NCBI GenBank assembly: GCA_947306035.1
Contig: CAMZFG010000046.1
Location: forward strand, 1 to 6,724
Source: an uncultured Clostridia bacterium
Lineage (GTDB): Bacteria; Bacillota; Clostridia; Oscillospirales; CAG-272
Length of the DNA stretch: 6,724 nucleotides
Reading direction: 5' to 3'
A program made the translations under genes and the position numbers. Positions 1-6,051 of the stretch are shown here, piece after piece; within the stretch, counting starts at the first letter, position 1; the number at the start of each line of letters is the position of its first letter. Below the pieces are notes generated by a model, which saw nothing but the letters and a program-made list of their open reading frames with translations, was not told where the DNA came from and did not search any database.

Positions 1-2181
1 GCCAAAGAAGAGCCCGCCCACGTGCAGAACGAGTGGGAACAACAGCCCGTGCGGGGACAGCCCGCGCAGAACGAGTGGGAACAAAAACCTGCCGCAACCG
101 CCCCTGCGAGGAGCGAGTGGAAACAACAGCCCGTGCGCGAACAGCCCGCGCAGAACGAGTGGGAACAAAAGCCGGTTTCGGCCGCCCCCGCACAGGGCGA
201 GTGGGAACAACAGCCCGTGCGGGAACAGCCCGCGCAGAACGAGTGGGACCAACAGCCCGTGCGTGAACAACCCGCGCAGCACGAGTGGGAACAACAGCCC
301 GCACGGGAGCAGCCCGTACAGCGCGAGTGGGAACAAAGACCCGCGCAGCCGCCCGTGCGCGAACAACCCGCGCGGCGTGAGAACGACTGGGTCGATAACA
401 CCGACAGCGCCGCTTCCGCCGTGACCGAGCCCGCCGCCTTTGGGCGGCCCGTGCGCGAGACCCGCGAACCGCGTCCCGCCGATCCTTTTGCGCGCCGCTC
501 GACCAATCCTTTTGCCCATGCGGCCGATCCCGCCGATTACGGCGTGACGACGCCCGCGGCAGCGCACGTCACCCGCGAGGACTGGAAACAGAGATCCGCG
601 CCCGTCGTCTCCACGGCGGAGCCCGTCAAGCCCGACGGACCCGCGGCGCCGCCGCGGCCGTTTGCCTTGCCCTCGACCGACCTGCTGCGGGAGGACACTT
701 CCGTCAAGGAAACGGATAACACCCAGGAGATCGAAGAAAAGATCGCCATTCTCAAAGATACGCTGGCCAGTTTCAACATTGCCGTGCGCGACGAGGTCAC
801 CTGTTCGCGCGGCCCCACCATCACCCGCTACGAACTGCGGCCGGAGCAGGGCGTCAGCGTGCGTTCCGTCATCAACCGCATCGACGACATTTCGCTGAAT
901 CTGGCGGCGGCGGTGCGCATCGAGGCCCCCATTCCGGGCAAACCCGCCATCGGCATCGAGGTGCCGAACGCGCACCGTGAAACGGTGTATATGCGCACCA
1001 TGCTGGAATCCGAGGCCTTCCGCAACTCCAAAAAACTGCTGGAAGTGCCGCTCGGCGTAGACGTGGGCGGCGACGTGACCATGTGCAACCTGGCCGCCAT
1101 GCCGCACCTGCTGGTGGCCGGCACCACCGGCTCCGGCAAATCGGTGTGCATCAACACCATGCTGATCAGTTTGCTCTACAAGACCACGCCCGAAGACCTG
1201 CGTCTGATCCTGATCGACCCCAAACAGGTGGAGTTCAGTTTGTACGAGCACGTGCCGCACCTGTATCTGCCCATCGTGACCGATATGAAGCGCGCCGTGG
1301 GCGTGCTGGCCTGCGCCGCCGCGGAAATGGATCGCCGCTATTCGCTGATCCGCGACGTGGGCGCGCGGGATATCGACGGCTACAACGAGGCGGTCAAAAA
1401 CGACCCCGAGAGAGAACATCTGCCGCGTATGGTCATCATCATCGACGAGTTTGCCGACCTGAAGATGAGCGCCACCAACAACGACGTGGAGACCTTTACC
1501 TGCCGCATCGCGCAAAAGGCCCGCGCCGCCGGTATGCACCTCATCATCGGCACGCAGCGCCCCTCCGTCAACGTCATTACGGGAGCGCTCAAGACCAACA
1601 TCCCCTCGCGCATCGCCTTTACCGTGATGCAGCAGGTGGACAGCCGCACCATTCTCGATATGAACGGCGCCGAAACGCTGACGGGCCGCGGCGACATGCT
1701 GTATATGCCCATCGGCTGCTCGAAACCCATGCGCGTGCAGGGCGCCTACGTGGAGGACAGCGAGATCTCGCGCGTGGTGTCCTACGTCAAGAGCCACAAC
1801 GACCCCGTGCAGTACAACCGCTCCTTTATGGAGCAGCTTGAAGCCGAAGTGGCGCGCGCCGAAAAGGCCGACCGTCCCGACGTGGACGATTTTGACGGCG
1901 AAGACGGTGAAGACGGCGGCGAGGACAACAAGTTCATCGAGGCCGTGCGCCTGGCGGTGGAGACCGACAAGGTGGCTACCTCGCTCCTGCAGCGCCGTCT
2001 CGGCGTGGGCTACGGCCGCGCGGCCAAGATCATCGACCGCATGGAAGAACTGGGTCTTGTCAGCGCGCCGGAAGGCAACAAGGCGAGAAAAGTGCTGCCC
2101 GCCGCGCAGGGCTACCTCAACCACGTCGCCATGGGCGACGAGCCGGACGACGGCATGGACGGCTTTGACGACTATCACTGA
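1..2181 (+). CDS. ftsK: DNA translocase FtsK/SpoIIIE, 3' part (5' end outside window)
   Basis: This is a hexameric ATP-driven DNA pump that moves chromosomal DNA through the division or sporulation septum. The frame is open from base 1, so the N-terminal membrane domain lies upstream; the GTG at 22 is inside the linker and is not a credible start. Fragment residues 1-240 are a Pro/Gln/Glu/Arg-rich linker with tandem repeats. About 241-343 form the alpha domain (TRYEL, IPGKPAIGIEVPN). The RecA-like motor follows, with Walker A GTTGSGKS at 374-381 (bases 1120-1143), Walker B IIIDEFADL with D482/E483 (near base 1444), and the family signature GTQRPS at 517-522. A winged-helix gamma domain at about 645-700 (LLQRRLGVGYGRAAKIID) reads polar DNA motifs. 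The protein ends in an acidic tail. The motor is intact. FtsK and SpoIIIE cannot be told apart without the N-terminus. The stop is 3 bp from the rnpB terminator's A-run, and no plus-strand terminator follows. Confidence 0.96.
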   Translation, partial: AKEEPAHVQNEWEQQPVRGQPAQNEWEQKPAATAPARSEWKQQPVREQPAQNEWEQKPVSAAPAQGEWEQQPVREQPAQNEWDQQPVREQPAQHEWEQQPAREQPVQREWEQRPAQPPVREQPARRENDWVDNTDSAASAVTEPAAFGRPVRETREPRPADPFARRSTNPFAHAADPADYGVTTPAAAHVTREDWKQRSAPVVSTAEPVKPDGPAAPPRPFALPSTDLLREDTSVKETDNTQEIEEKIAILKDTLASFNIAVRDEVTCSRGPTITRYELRPEQGVSVRSVINRIDDISLNLAAAVRIEAPIPGKPAIGIEVPNAHRETVYMRTMLESEAFRNSKKLLEVPLGVDVGGDVTMCNLAAMPHLLVAGTTGSGKSVCINTMLISLLYKTTPEDLRLILIDPKQVEFSLYEHVPHLYLPIVTDMKRAVGVLACAAAEMDRRYSLIRDVGARDIDGYNEAVKNDPEREHLPRMVIIIDEFADLKMSATNNDVETFTCRIAQKARAAGMHLIIGTQRPSVNVITGALKTNIPSRIAFTVMQQVDSRTILDMNGAETLTGRGDMLYMPIGCSKPMRVQGAYVEDSEISRVVSYVKSHNDPVQYNRSFMEQLEAEVARAEKADRPDVDDFDGEDGEDGGEDNKFIEAVRLAVETDKVATSLLQRRLGVGYGRAAKIIDRMEELGLVSAPEGNKARKVLPAAQGYLNHVAMGDEPDDGMDGFDDYH
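25..372 (+). repeat. 42-bp in-frame tandem repeats in the FtsK linker
   Basis: There are seven 42-bp units (starting at 25, 67, 109, 151, 193, 235 and 277) plus an eighth unit stretched to 54 bp (319-372). Each encodes a 14-residue module close to QNEWEQQPVREQPA. The E-W-x-Q core is kept in all eight, while the second half alternates between PVREQPA and variants such as PAATAPA and PVSAAPA. The array may continue left of the window, because the first codons (KEEPAHV) fit the end of a preceding module. Units differ at synonymous and non-synonymous sites, so this is a diverged coding repeat and not a recent perfect duplication. Confidence 0.93.
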
Positions 2182-2184
2182 AAC

Positions 2185-2213
2185 AAAAAAAGCGCCCGAC
2201 TGCTGCCGGGCGC
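2185..2213 (-). terminator. Rho-independent terminator of rnpB
   Basis: Read on the minus strand, a 7-bp GC stem (GCGCCCG at 2213-2207 paired with CGGGCGC at 2198-2192) with an 8-nt loop is followed by seven T residues (2191-2185). It lies 8 bp past the end of the RNase P P1 helix. It is placed to end rnpB only, because on the plus strand the hairpin is followed by GTAGGCG and not by a T-run. The A-run begins 3 bp after the ftsK stop codon. Confidence 0.88.
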
Positions 2214-2220
2214 CCGTAGG

Positions 2221-2574
2221 CGTAACTCTGCCGATAAGCCGGGTTCTGTCGTGAACGGCCATCTGTCTGCGACCCGCGTCGCCGCGGGCCTTCGGGCTTT
2301 CGCCCGCGCCACCCGGGGGCATGAGCCGGGCCGGCAAGCCCCCATGCGGTGTTGCTTCGGATAGGGTTTACAGCAAACCTATGTTACCATAGGAGTGGGT
2401 GAGCTCTTACCTCGCCTTTCCATCCTTACCCCTTGCGGGGCGGTTTATTTCTGTTGCACTTTCCCGGCAGTCACCTGCGACTGATGTTATCAGTTATCCT
2501 GCCCTGTGAAGCCCGGACTTTCCTCACGGTAATACCTTTCGGCGCCATACCGCGCGGCCGTTTGGCAAAGTTAC
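2221..2574 (-). ncRNA. rnpB: RNase P RNA, class A
   Basis: This is the catalytic RNA that trims the 5' leader from precursor tRNAs together with the RnpA protein. Read on the minus strand, it has the near-universal 5' conserved block GAGGAAAGTCCGGGCT (2525-2510) and the 3' block ACAGAACCCGGCTTATCGG (2249-2231), which form the P4 core. The ends pair as a long P1 helix (2575-2564 with 2232-2221; 12 pairs, one of them G-U). Between them are GGTAAGAGCTCACC (about 2411-2398) and GTAAACC, in the same order as in E. coli M1 RNA, which supports class A over the Bacillus class B. Three stems capped by GNRA tetraloops are visible: 2273-2288 (GCGA, probably P18), 2293-2306 (GAAA) and 2378-2393 (GUAA, probably a short P12). 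The 5' end is inferred from the promoter and the exact 3' end from P1. Confidence 0.97.
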
Positions 2575-2590
2575 GGCTGTATTATAGCAT
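2562..2590 (+). promoter_or_regulatory. Candidate promoter for the membrane-protein operon, overlapping the rnpB promoter
   Basis: On the plus strand TTGGCA (2562-2567; 5 of 6 consensus) is followed after 17 bp by TAGCAT (2585-2590; 4 of 6). TATAGC (2583-2588) at 15 bp is an alternative -10. The predicted start near 2597 would give a leader of about 33 nt carrying the ribosome binding site of the gene at 2630. The -35 falls inside the 5' strand of the rnpB P1 helix and the -10 overlaps the rnpB -10. The call rests on hexamer matching alone, and on the fact that no other room for a promoter exists outside rnpB. Confidence 0.4.
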
Positions 2591-2609
2591 GGGGCGCCAC
2601 GCTTGTCAA
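2581..2609 (-). promoter_or_regulatory. Consensus housekeeping sigma promoter of rnpB
   Basis: The minus strand reads TTGACA (2609-2604), a 17-bp spacer, then TATAAT (2586-2581). Both hexamers match the sigma-70/sigma-A consensus at all twelve positions with optimal spacing. The predicted +1 is the G at 2574, which is the second base of the P1 helix, so promoter and RNA structure agree on the 5' end. A perfect promoter fits the constant, strong expression expected of rnpB. Confidence 0.93.
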
Positions 2610-2616
2610 GCCCGAC

Positions 2617-2624
2617 GGAGGAGG
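2617..2624 (+). promoter_or_regulatory. Ribosome binding site fixing the start at 2630
   Basis: GGAGGAGG lies 5 bp before the ATG at 2630. It decides the start: a TTG nine codons upstream (2603) is in frame, but it falls inside the rnpB -35 region and has no comparable site in front of it. Confidence 0.85.
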
Positions 2625-2629
2625 GGCGT

Positions 2630-3454
2630 ATGCCGAGTTTTATCGCTTACTATCTGCAAATACTGCTGCTGACCGTGGCGCCCATGCTGGTGTTCGGTCT
2701 TGCCGTCATGCTGTGCAATCGTCTTTTCTGCATGCTGGTGGGCGCCGAGAGCGGCTGGCCGCTGCTGCTGTTTGCCAGCGGTCTTTCCACGCCCGTGCGG
2801 GAGCTCGGGCACCTCATTTTTGCCTTTGTCACATTCCACCGCATCGTTGATTTTCGCCTTTTGGACCTCGGCAACGAGGAGGGGGAACTCGGCTTTGTGG
2901 AGCACGACTACAACCGTAAGAACCCGGTGGCTGTGTTCGGCAATTTCCTGTTTGCGCTGGGGCCGTCGCTTTTAGGATTGTTCTTCGTGCTGACGGTGGT
3001 GCTCTCCTGCTTTCACGGCATGTTCACCCCGTTCATGGGCCAGATCTCCGATCTGACCGAGACGGGCGCGGGCTTTGCCGACTACGCGAGAGCCACGATC
3101 AACTTCTTTCCGGCGCTGTTCCGCGACGCGTCGACCGGCGTGGTCGCCAAAATTCTCGGCTGTCTTCTGATCGCCGCCGTCTGTCTCGGCGTGTTCGTGT
3201 CGCTCGACGACCTGAAAAACGCGTGGGGCGGCATGGTCATCTACGCGCTGCTGGCGCTGTTGTTCGCGGGGCTGACGGCTCTGTTTGACCGCCGGCTGCA
3301 ACGCATTCTCACGGGCGGTATTCGCCTTTACGCCGTGGGCGTGACGGCGCTGTATCTGGTGGTGCTGGCTTTTGCCGTTTGCATGGTGGCGCTCGGCGCA
3401 CTGTTCTTTGTCATTCGCACGCTGTTCGGCCTGGATGCCCGGCGCGCTGACTGA
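2630..3454 (+). CDS. M50-like polytopic membrane protein with altered zinc motif (RELGH)
   Basis: This is a 274-residue integral membrane protein with about six hydrophobic segments (roughly 8-29, 44-69, 98-127, 171-191, 200-219 and 231-262). Residues 53-70 (STPVRELGHLIFAFVTFH) align by eye with the 'TP-HELGH' segment of a clostridial membrane family related to M50 site-2-type metalloproteases. Further matches to that pattern are EEGELGFVEHDYN at 83-95, the GNFLFALGP helix at 104-112, and SLDDLKNAWGG at 191-201. The first zinc ligand expected in HExxH is Arg57 here (codon cgg at 2798), while E58 and H61 remain, and I see no LDG-type third-ligand motif. It is therefore probably a non-proteolytic or divergent member, and its substrate is unknown. 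It is first in an operon with the gene at 3468, with a 13-bp gap. The family assignment is from memory of the pattern. Confidence 0.75.
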   Translation: MPSFIAYYLQILLLTVAPMLVFGLAVMLCNRLFCMLVGAESGWPLLLFASGLSTPVRELGHLIFAFVTFHRIVDFRLLDLGNEEGELGFVEHDYNRKNPVAVFGNFLFALGPSLLGLFFVLTVVLSCFHGMFTPFMGQISDLTETGAGFADYARATINFFPALFRDASTGVVAKILGCLLIAAVCLGVFVSLDDLKNAWGGMVIYALLALLFAGLTALFDRRLQRILTGGIRLYAVGVTALYLVVLAFAVCMVALGALFFVIRTLFGLDARRAD

Positions 3455-3460
3455 AAGGAG
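3454..3460 (+). promoter_or_regulatory. Ribosome binding site fixing the start at 3468
   Basis: AAAGGAG lies 7 bp before the ATG at 3468 and shares its first base with the stop codon of the preceding gene. This favours 3468 over in-frame upstream starts that would overlap the preceding gene by more than 80 bp. Confidence 0.85.
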
Positions 3461-3467
3461 ATCGTAT

Positions 3468-4082
3468 ATGGAAAAACTGATGAAAAACTGGATCTTTACC
3501 CTGGTCATCTGCATTTTGCTGACCATTCTGGCCGTGCTGATGATCCTCGGCGCGCTGGACGTCAAGGGCGTGAACTACGCGCGGCAGGTGCTGCACCTGA
3601 TCGCGGCGGTCATTCTGCTGCTTTACACGGTCTTTGCCATCATTCCCATGCTGCCGCGCTACCGGGGCGTTTCGCGCGCGTTCCTCATCTTTGAGATCGC
3701 GCTACTGCTCCTGACGGTGGTGGCGCAGGCCTCGATGCAGGCTATCAATATTCCCGTACTGTCGACCATGATGGTCTTTTCGGTGTTCGGCCTTGCCATG
3801 TGGCTGCGCGGCGCCGTTGCCACCATTCACGCGTACCTGATGCAGGGCGAGGGGCGCACGCCGCTGTGGGCGGTCTGCTGCCTGATTCTGCTCTCGGCCG
3901 TCGGCGTGTGGCAGATGGTGCGGCCGCTGATCGCCGACAAGAACCTGCTTTGGTTCATCGGCGTGGTCAGCGCGGTCGCGGCGGTGCTGTTCGGTTACGC
4001 CACGGCCAAAAACCGGGGCAAAAAAGGCGGCAAAAAGAAAAAAGAGGAAAAGTCTGTCGCGGTCGTCAAAAAAGAGGACTGA
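3468..4082 (+). CDS. Six-helix membrane protein with lysine-rich cytoplasmic tail, unknown function
   Basis: I do not recognise this 204-residue protein with certainty. It has six probable membrane spans (about 8-30, 41-62, 70-88, 97-116, 132-151 and 160-179) joined by short loops. Positive residues sit in the 62-70 loop (LPRYRGVSR) and near W112/R114. Residues 181-204 form a basic, probably disordered tail with ten lysines, including a KKKK run, ending in KKED. Under the positive-inside rule the tail would be cytoplasmic, where it could contact acidic lipids, nucleic acid or ribosomes; that is inference. The overall hydrophobic pattern loosely recalls HdeD/DUF308-type proteins, but no diagnostic motif confirms it. 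It is translationally close to the M50-like gene (13-bp gap) and is followed by a strong terminator, so the two probably form a complete bicistronic operon. Confidence 0.85.
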   Translation: MEKLMKNWIFTLVICILLTILAVLMILGALDVKGVNYARQVLHLIAAVILLLYTVFAIIPMLPRYRGVSRAFLIFEIALLLLTVVAQASMQAINIPVLSTMMVFSVFGLAMWLRGAVATIHAYLMQGEGRTPLWAVCCLILLSAVGVWQMVRPLIADKNLLWFIGVVSAVAAVLFGYATAKNRGKKGGKKKKEEKSVAVVKKED

Positions 4083-4090
4083 TCTTCATC

Positions 4091-4120
4091 AAAAAAAGCC
4101 CCCCGCCGGGGGGCTTTTTT
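4091..4120. terminator. Bidirectional rho-independent terminator between convergent genes
   Basis: A 7-bp stem, GCCCCCC (4098-4104) and GGGGGGC (4108-4114), closes a 3-nt loop. It is flanked by seven A residues (4091-4097) and six T residues (4115-4120), so it gives a hairpin plus U-run on both strands. It lies 8 bp after the stop of the plus-strand membrane-protein operon and 7 bp after the stop of the minus-strand adenine deaminase gene, and serves both. Confidence 0.93.
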
Positions 4121-4127
4121 CTTTGCT

Positions 4128-5927
4128 TTAATACGTTTTTTCGATCAGGTCGATAAAGCGGAAGGTGCGGCAGTCGACAAGGCCCCGGTTGGTCAGGCGG
4201 ATCTCCGGCAGGCAGGCCAGCGGCACGATGGCCATGGTCATGAAGGGAGAGGGATGCACGCAGCCGAGATCGCGCCAGGCGCGGCCGAGCCCGCGCACCT
4301 GCTCGGCGGTGTCGGCAAGCGGTGTGTCGCTCATCAGGCCCGCGATGGGCAGTTTGACAAGTCCCAGCACCTGCCCGTCGCGCACGGCCACGGCGCCGCC
4401 GCCGCAGGCGATCAGCGTGTTGGCGGCCAACGCCATATCCGCGTCGTTCGAGCCGACGACGAACAGGTTGTGCGCGTCGTGCGCCACGGTCTGCGCCAGC
4501 GCTCCCGCGCGGATGCCGAAGCCCTTGATAAAGCCGTAGCCGCGCGTGCCCGTTCTGTGATGGCGCTCAAAGCACACGGCCTTGAGAATGTCGCGCTCGC
4601 CGTCGGCCGTCAGTTGGCCGTTCACAACGGGCAAACGCTCGATGCGGTCGTGGGTAAAAGTTTTGGCGGGAATGATCTCAATGACGTGCACGTCGGCCTC
4701 TTTGCCCGTGGCGGGAATGACGAGATCCCGTTCGGTCACCGGGTCGAGATGCATGGTGTTTTTGGCGGCGGCGGGGTATTCATAAGCGGGCGTATCGACC
4801 GTCATGCGGCCGTTTTCGGCCACCAGGTCGCCGTCGATGAACACCGCTTCCACGCGGATGGTGTTCAGTTCGGAGAACAGTACGAAATCGGCGCATTTGG
4901 AGGGGGCTATCGAGCCGAGTTCGCTGTCGAGCCCGAAGCAGGCGGCGGTGTTGATCGTCGCCATCTGAATGGCGGTGACGGGGTCGATGCCTTCCTGCAC
5001 GGCGCGGGTCACGATGTGGTCAAGGTGCCCTTCGGTCAGGAGGGTGTTGGGGTGCGCGTCGTCGGAGACCAGGCAGGCAAAGCGGCTGTCCACTTCGTGC
5101 CGCGTCACGGCTTTGGCCACCTCTTTGAGGTCGTGCCAGGCCGATCCCTCGCGCAGCTGCGCGTACATACCGAGGCGCATTTTGGTCAGCGCGTCGATCT
5201 CGCGGGTCGATTCGTGACAGCAGCGCGCGCCCGCCGCGATATAGGCCGCAAGCGGCGCGCCCGTTTCGGGAATGGAGAAGTGCCCCGTCACGGTCTTGCC
5301 CGCTTTGAGCGTGGCGGCCAGAATGGCGTGCGTGTGCTCGTCGCCCGACAGCACGCCGGGAAAGTTCATCATCTCGCCAAGACCCACGCATTCGGGCCAG
5401 GTCATGGTCTCTGCCACCTCGGCGGGGCCGATGGCGGCGCCGGTATCTTCAAAGCCCGGCACGGCCGGCACGCAGGAGGGCGTGGTGAGCATGACTTTCA
5501 GGGGGGTGTTTTCGGCGTCTTCCAGCATATAGCGCACGCCGTCGAGCCCCAGCACGTTGCAGATCTCGTGCGGGTCCATGAAAATGGCGCAGGTGCCGTG
5601 GGGAATGACCGCCTTGGCGTATTCGGTCACGGTCAGCATGGAGGATTCCACGTGGATATGCCCGTCCATAAAAGCGGGGGCGAGATAACGGCCGCCCGCG
5701 TCGTACACTTTTGTCCCCTCGCCGATGCAATGCGACGCGTCGCCCACCAGCACCACCCGACCGCAGCGCACGGCCACGTCGGTGTGGGGCAGGATCTCGC
5801 GGGTGCAGACGTTGACGAGACGCGCGTCGCGTATGACCAGATCGGCCGGTTCTTTGCCGAGCGCGGCGGCGACCAGTTCTTTCGTGCACAGGTGCAGCGG
5901 CGTTTTGCAGAAATGCTCGTTTACCAT
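4128..5927 (-). CDS. ade: Adenine deaminase (EC 3.5.4.2)
   Basis: This is an amidohydrolase-superfamily enzyme that hydrolyses adenine to hypoxanthine and ammonia in cytoplasmic purine salvage. Its 599 residues match the usual length of about 570-600. Metal-site motifs appear in order: DGHIHVESS at 88-96 (H90, H92), DPHEICNVLG at 118-127, GLGEMMNFPGV at 182-192 (E185, probable bridging ligand), GHFS at 215-218 (H216), CCHES at 236-240 (H238) and SDDAH at 288-292 (D289). The C-terminal AdeC domain carries HDAHNLFVVG at 483-492. The ATG at 5927 is supported by GGGAGG (5938-5933) 5 nt upstream. No key residue is missing. A terminator separates it from the SGNH gene upstream, and a probable own promoter lies at 5969-5997, so it is likely monocistronic. 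The predicted leader is only about 35 nt, too short for a purine riboswitch aptamer. Confidence 0.96.
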   Translation of the reverse strand: MVNEHFCKTPLHLCTKELVAAALGKEPADLVIRDARLVNVCTREILPHTDVAVRCGRVVLVGDASHCIGEGTKVYDAGGRYLAPAFMDGHIHVESSMLTVTEYAKAVIPHGTCAIFMDPHEICNVLGLDGVRYMLEDAENTPLKVMLTTPSCVPAVPGFEDTGAAIGPAEVAETMTWPECVGLGEMMNFPGVLSGDEHTHAILAATLKAGKTVTGHFSIPETGAPLAAYIAAGARCCHESTREIDALTKMRLGMYAQLREGSAWHDLKEVAKAVTRHEVDSRFACLVSDDAHPNTLLTEGHLDHIVTRAVQEGIDPVTAIQMATINTAACFGLDSELGSIAPSKCADFVLFSELNTIRVEAVFIDGDLVAENGRMTVDTPAYEYPAAAKNTMHLDPVTERDLVIPATGKEADVHVIEIIPAKTFTHDRIERLPVVNGQLTADGERDILKAVCFERHHRTGTRGYGFIKGFGIRAGALAQTVAHDAHNLFVVGSNDADMALAANTLIACGGGAVAVRDGQVLGLVKLPIAGLMSDTPLADTAEQVRGLGRAWRDLGCVHPSPFMTMAIVPLACLPEIRLTNRGLVDCRTFRFIDLIEKTY

Positions 5928-5968
5928 AGTTTCCTCCCGTCGATACGTGAAGTCTTGATCTTGCTATC

Positions 5969-5997
5969 AATATAGCATATTTGAAAGAAAAAAGCAA
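5969..5997 (-). promoter_or_regulatory. Probable promoter of adenine deaminase gene
   Basis: On the minus strand TTGCTT (5997-5992; 3 of 6 consensus) and TATATT (5974-5969; 5 of 6) are 17 bp apart, inside an AT-rich island that stands out from the GC-rich surroundings. The predicted start near 5962 leaves a leader of about 35 nt ending in GGGAGG and the ATG at 5927. A short palindrome, GCTAT-CAAT-ATAGC (5963-5976), covers the -10 and the start region. It could be a small operator or chance. Confidence 0.6.
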
Positions 5998-6015
5998 GCA
6001 AGAGGGCAAAATTGC

Positions 6016-6045
6016 AAAAACCCGCCGCGGTACGTCCGCGGCGGG
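6016..6045 (-). terminator. Rho-independent terminator of the SGNH hydrolase gene
   Basis: A perfect 10-bp GC stem, CCCGCCGCGG (6021-6030) and CCGCGGCGGG (6036-6045), has a 5-nt loop. On the minus strand it is followed by TTTTT (6020-6016). It begins about 6 bp after the TAA of the minus-strand gene ending at 6052 and should insulate the adenine deaminase gene downstream. There is no T-run on the other side, so it acts in one direction. Confidence 0.92.
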
Positions 6046-6051
6046 TCGGCG

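Noticed and set aside
33..266. A plus-strand open frame in another phase across the 42-bp repeats
   Set aside because: The repeat makes every phase look periodic. Its product is Arg/Thr/Ala-rich and has no start signal, while the FtsK frame is clearly coding.
25..372. CRISPR array or DNA-level repeat element
   Set aside because: The repeats are contiguous without spacers, stay in frame and encode a regular peptide module inside FtsK.
2429..2440. CCCC-TTGC-GGGG followed by TTTATTT as a plus-strand terminator for ftsK
   Set aside because: It has a four-base stem with a poor T-run 250 bp past the stop, and it is better explained as a helix of the RNase P RNA.
2433..2672. A 79-codon plus-strand open frame inside rnpB
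   Set aside because: The bases are fully explained as RNase P RNA on the other strand, and the frame runs over the rnpB promoter into the start of the next gene.
2972..3565. A 197-codon minus-strand open frame across the end of the M50-like gene and the start of the next gene
   Set aside because: It is the shadow of two membrane-protein genes (hydrophobic codons read backwards give Gln/His/Arg/Glu) and has no ribosome binding site.
4254..5975. A 573-codon plus-strand open frame opposite the adenine deaminase gene
   Set aside because: It is the complement of a strongly supported gene in GC-rich DNA. Its translation is rich in His, Gly, Val and Arg with no recognisable domain, which is typical of an antisense shadow.
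5928..6015. Purine riboswitch upstream of adenine deaminase
   Set aside because: The predicted leader is about 35 nt, and no purine aptamer core or three-way junction can be drawn in it.
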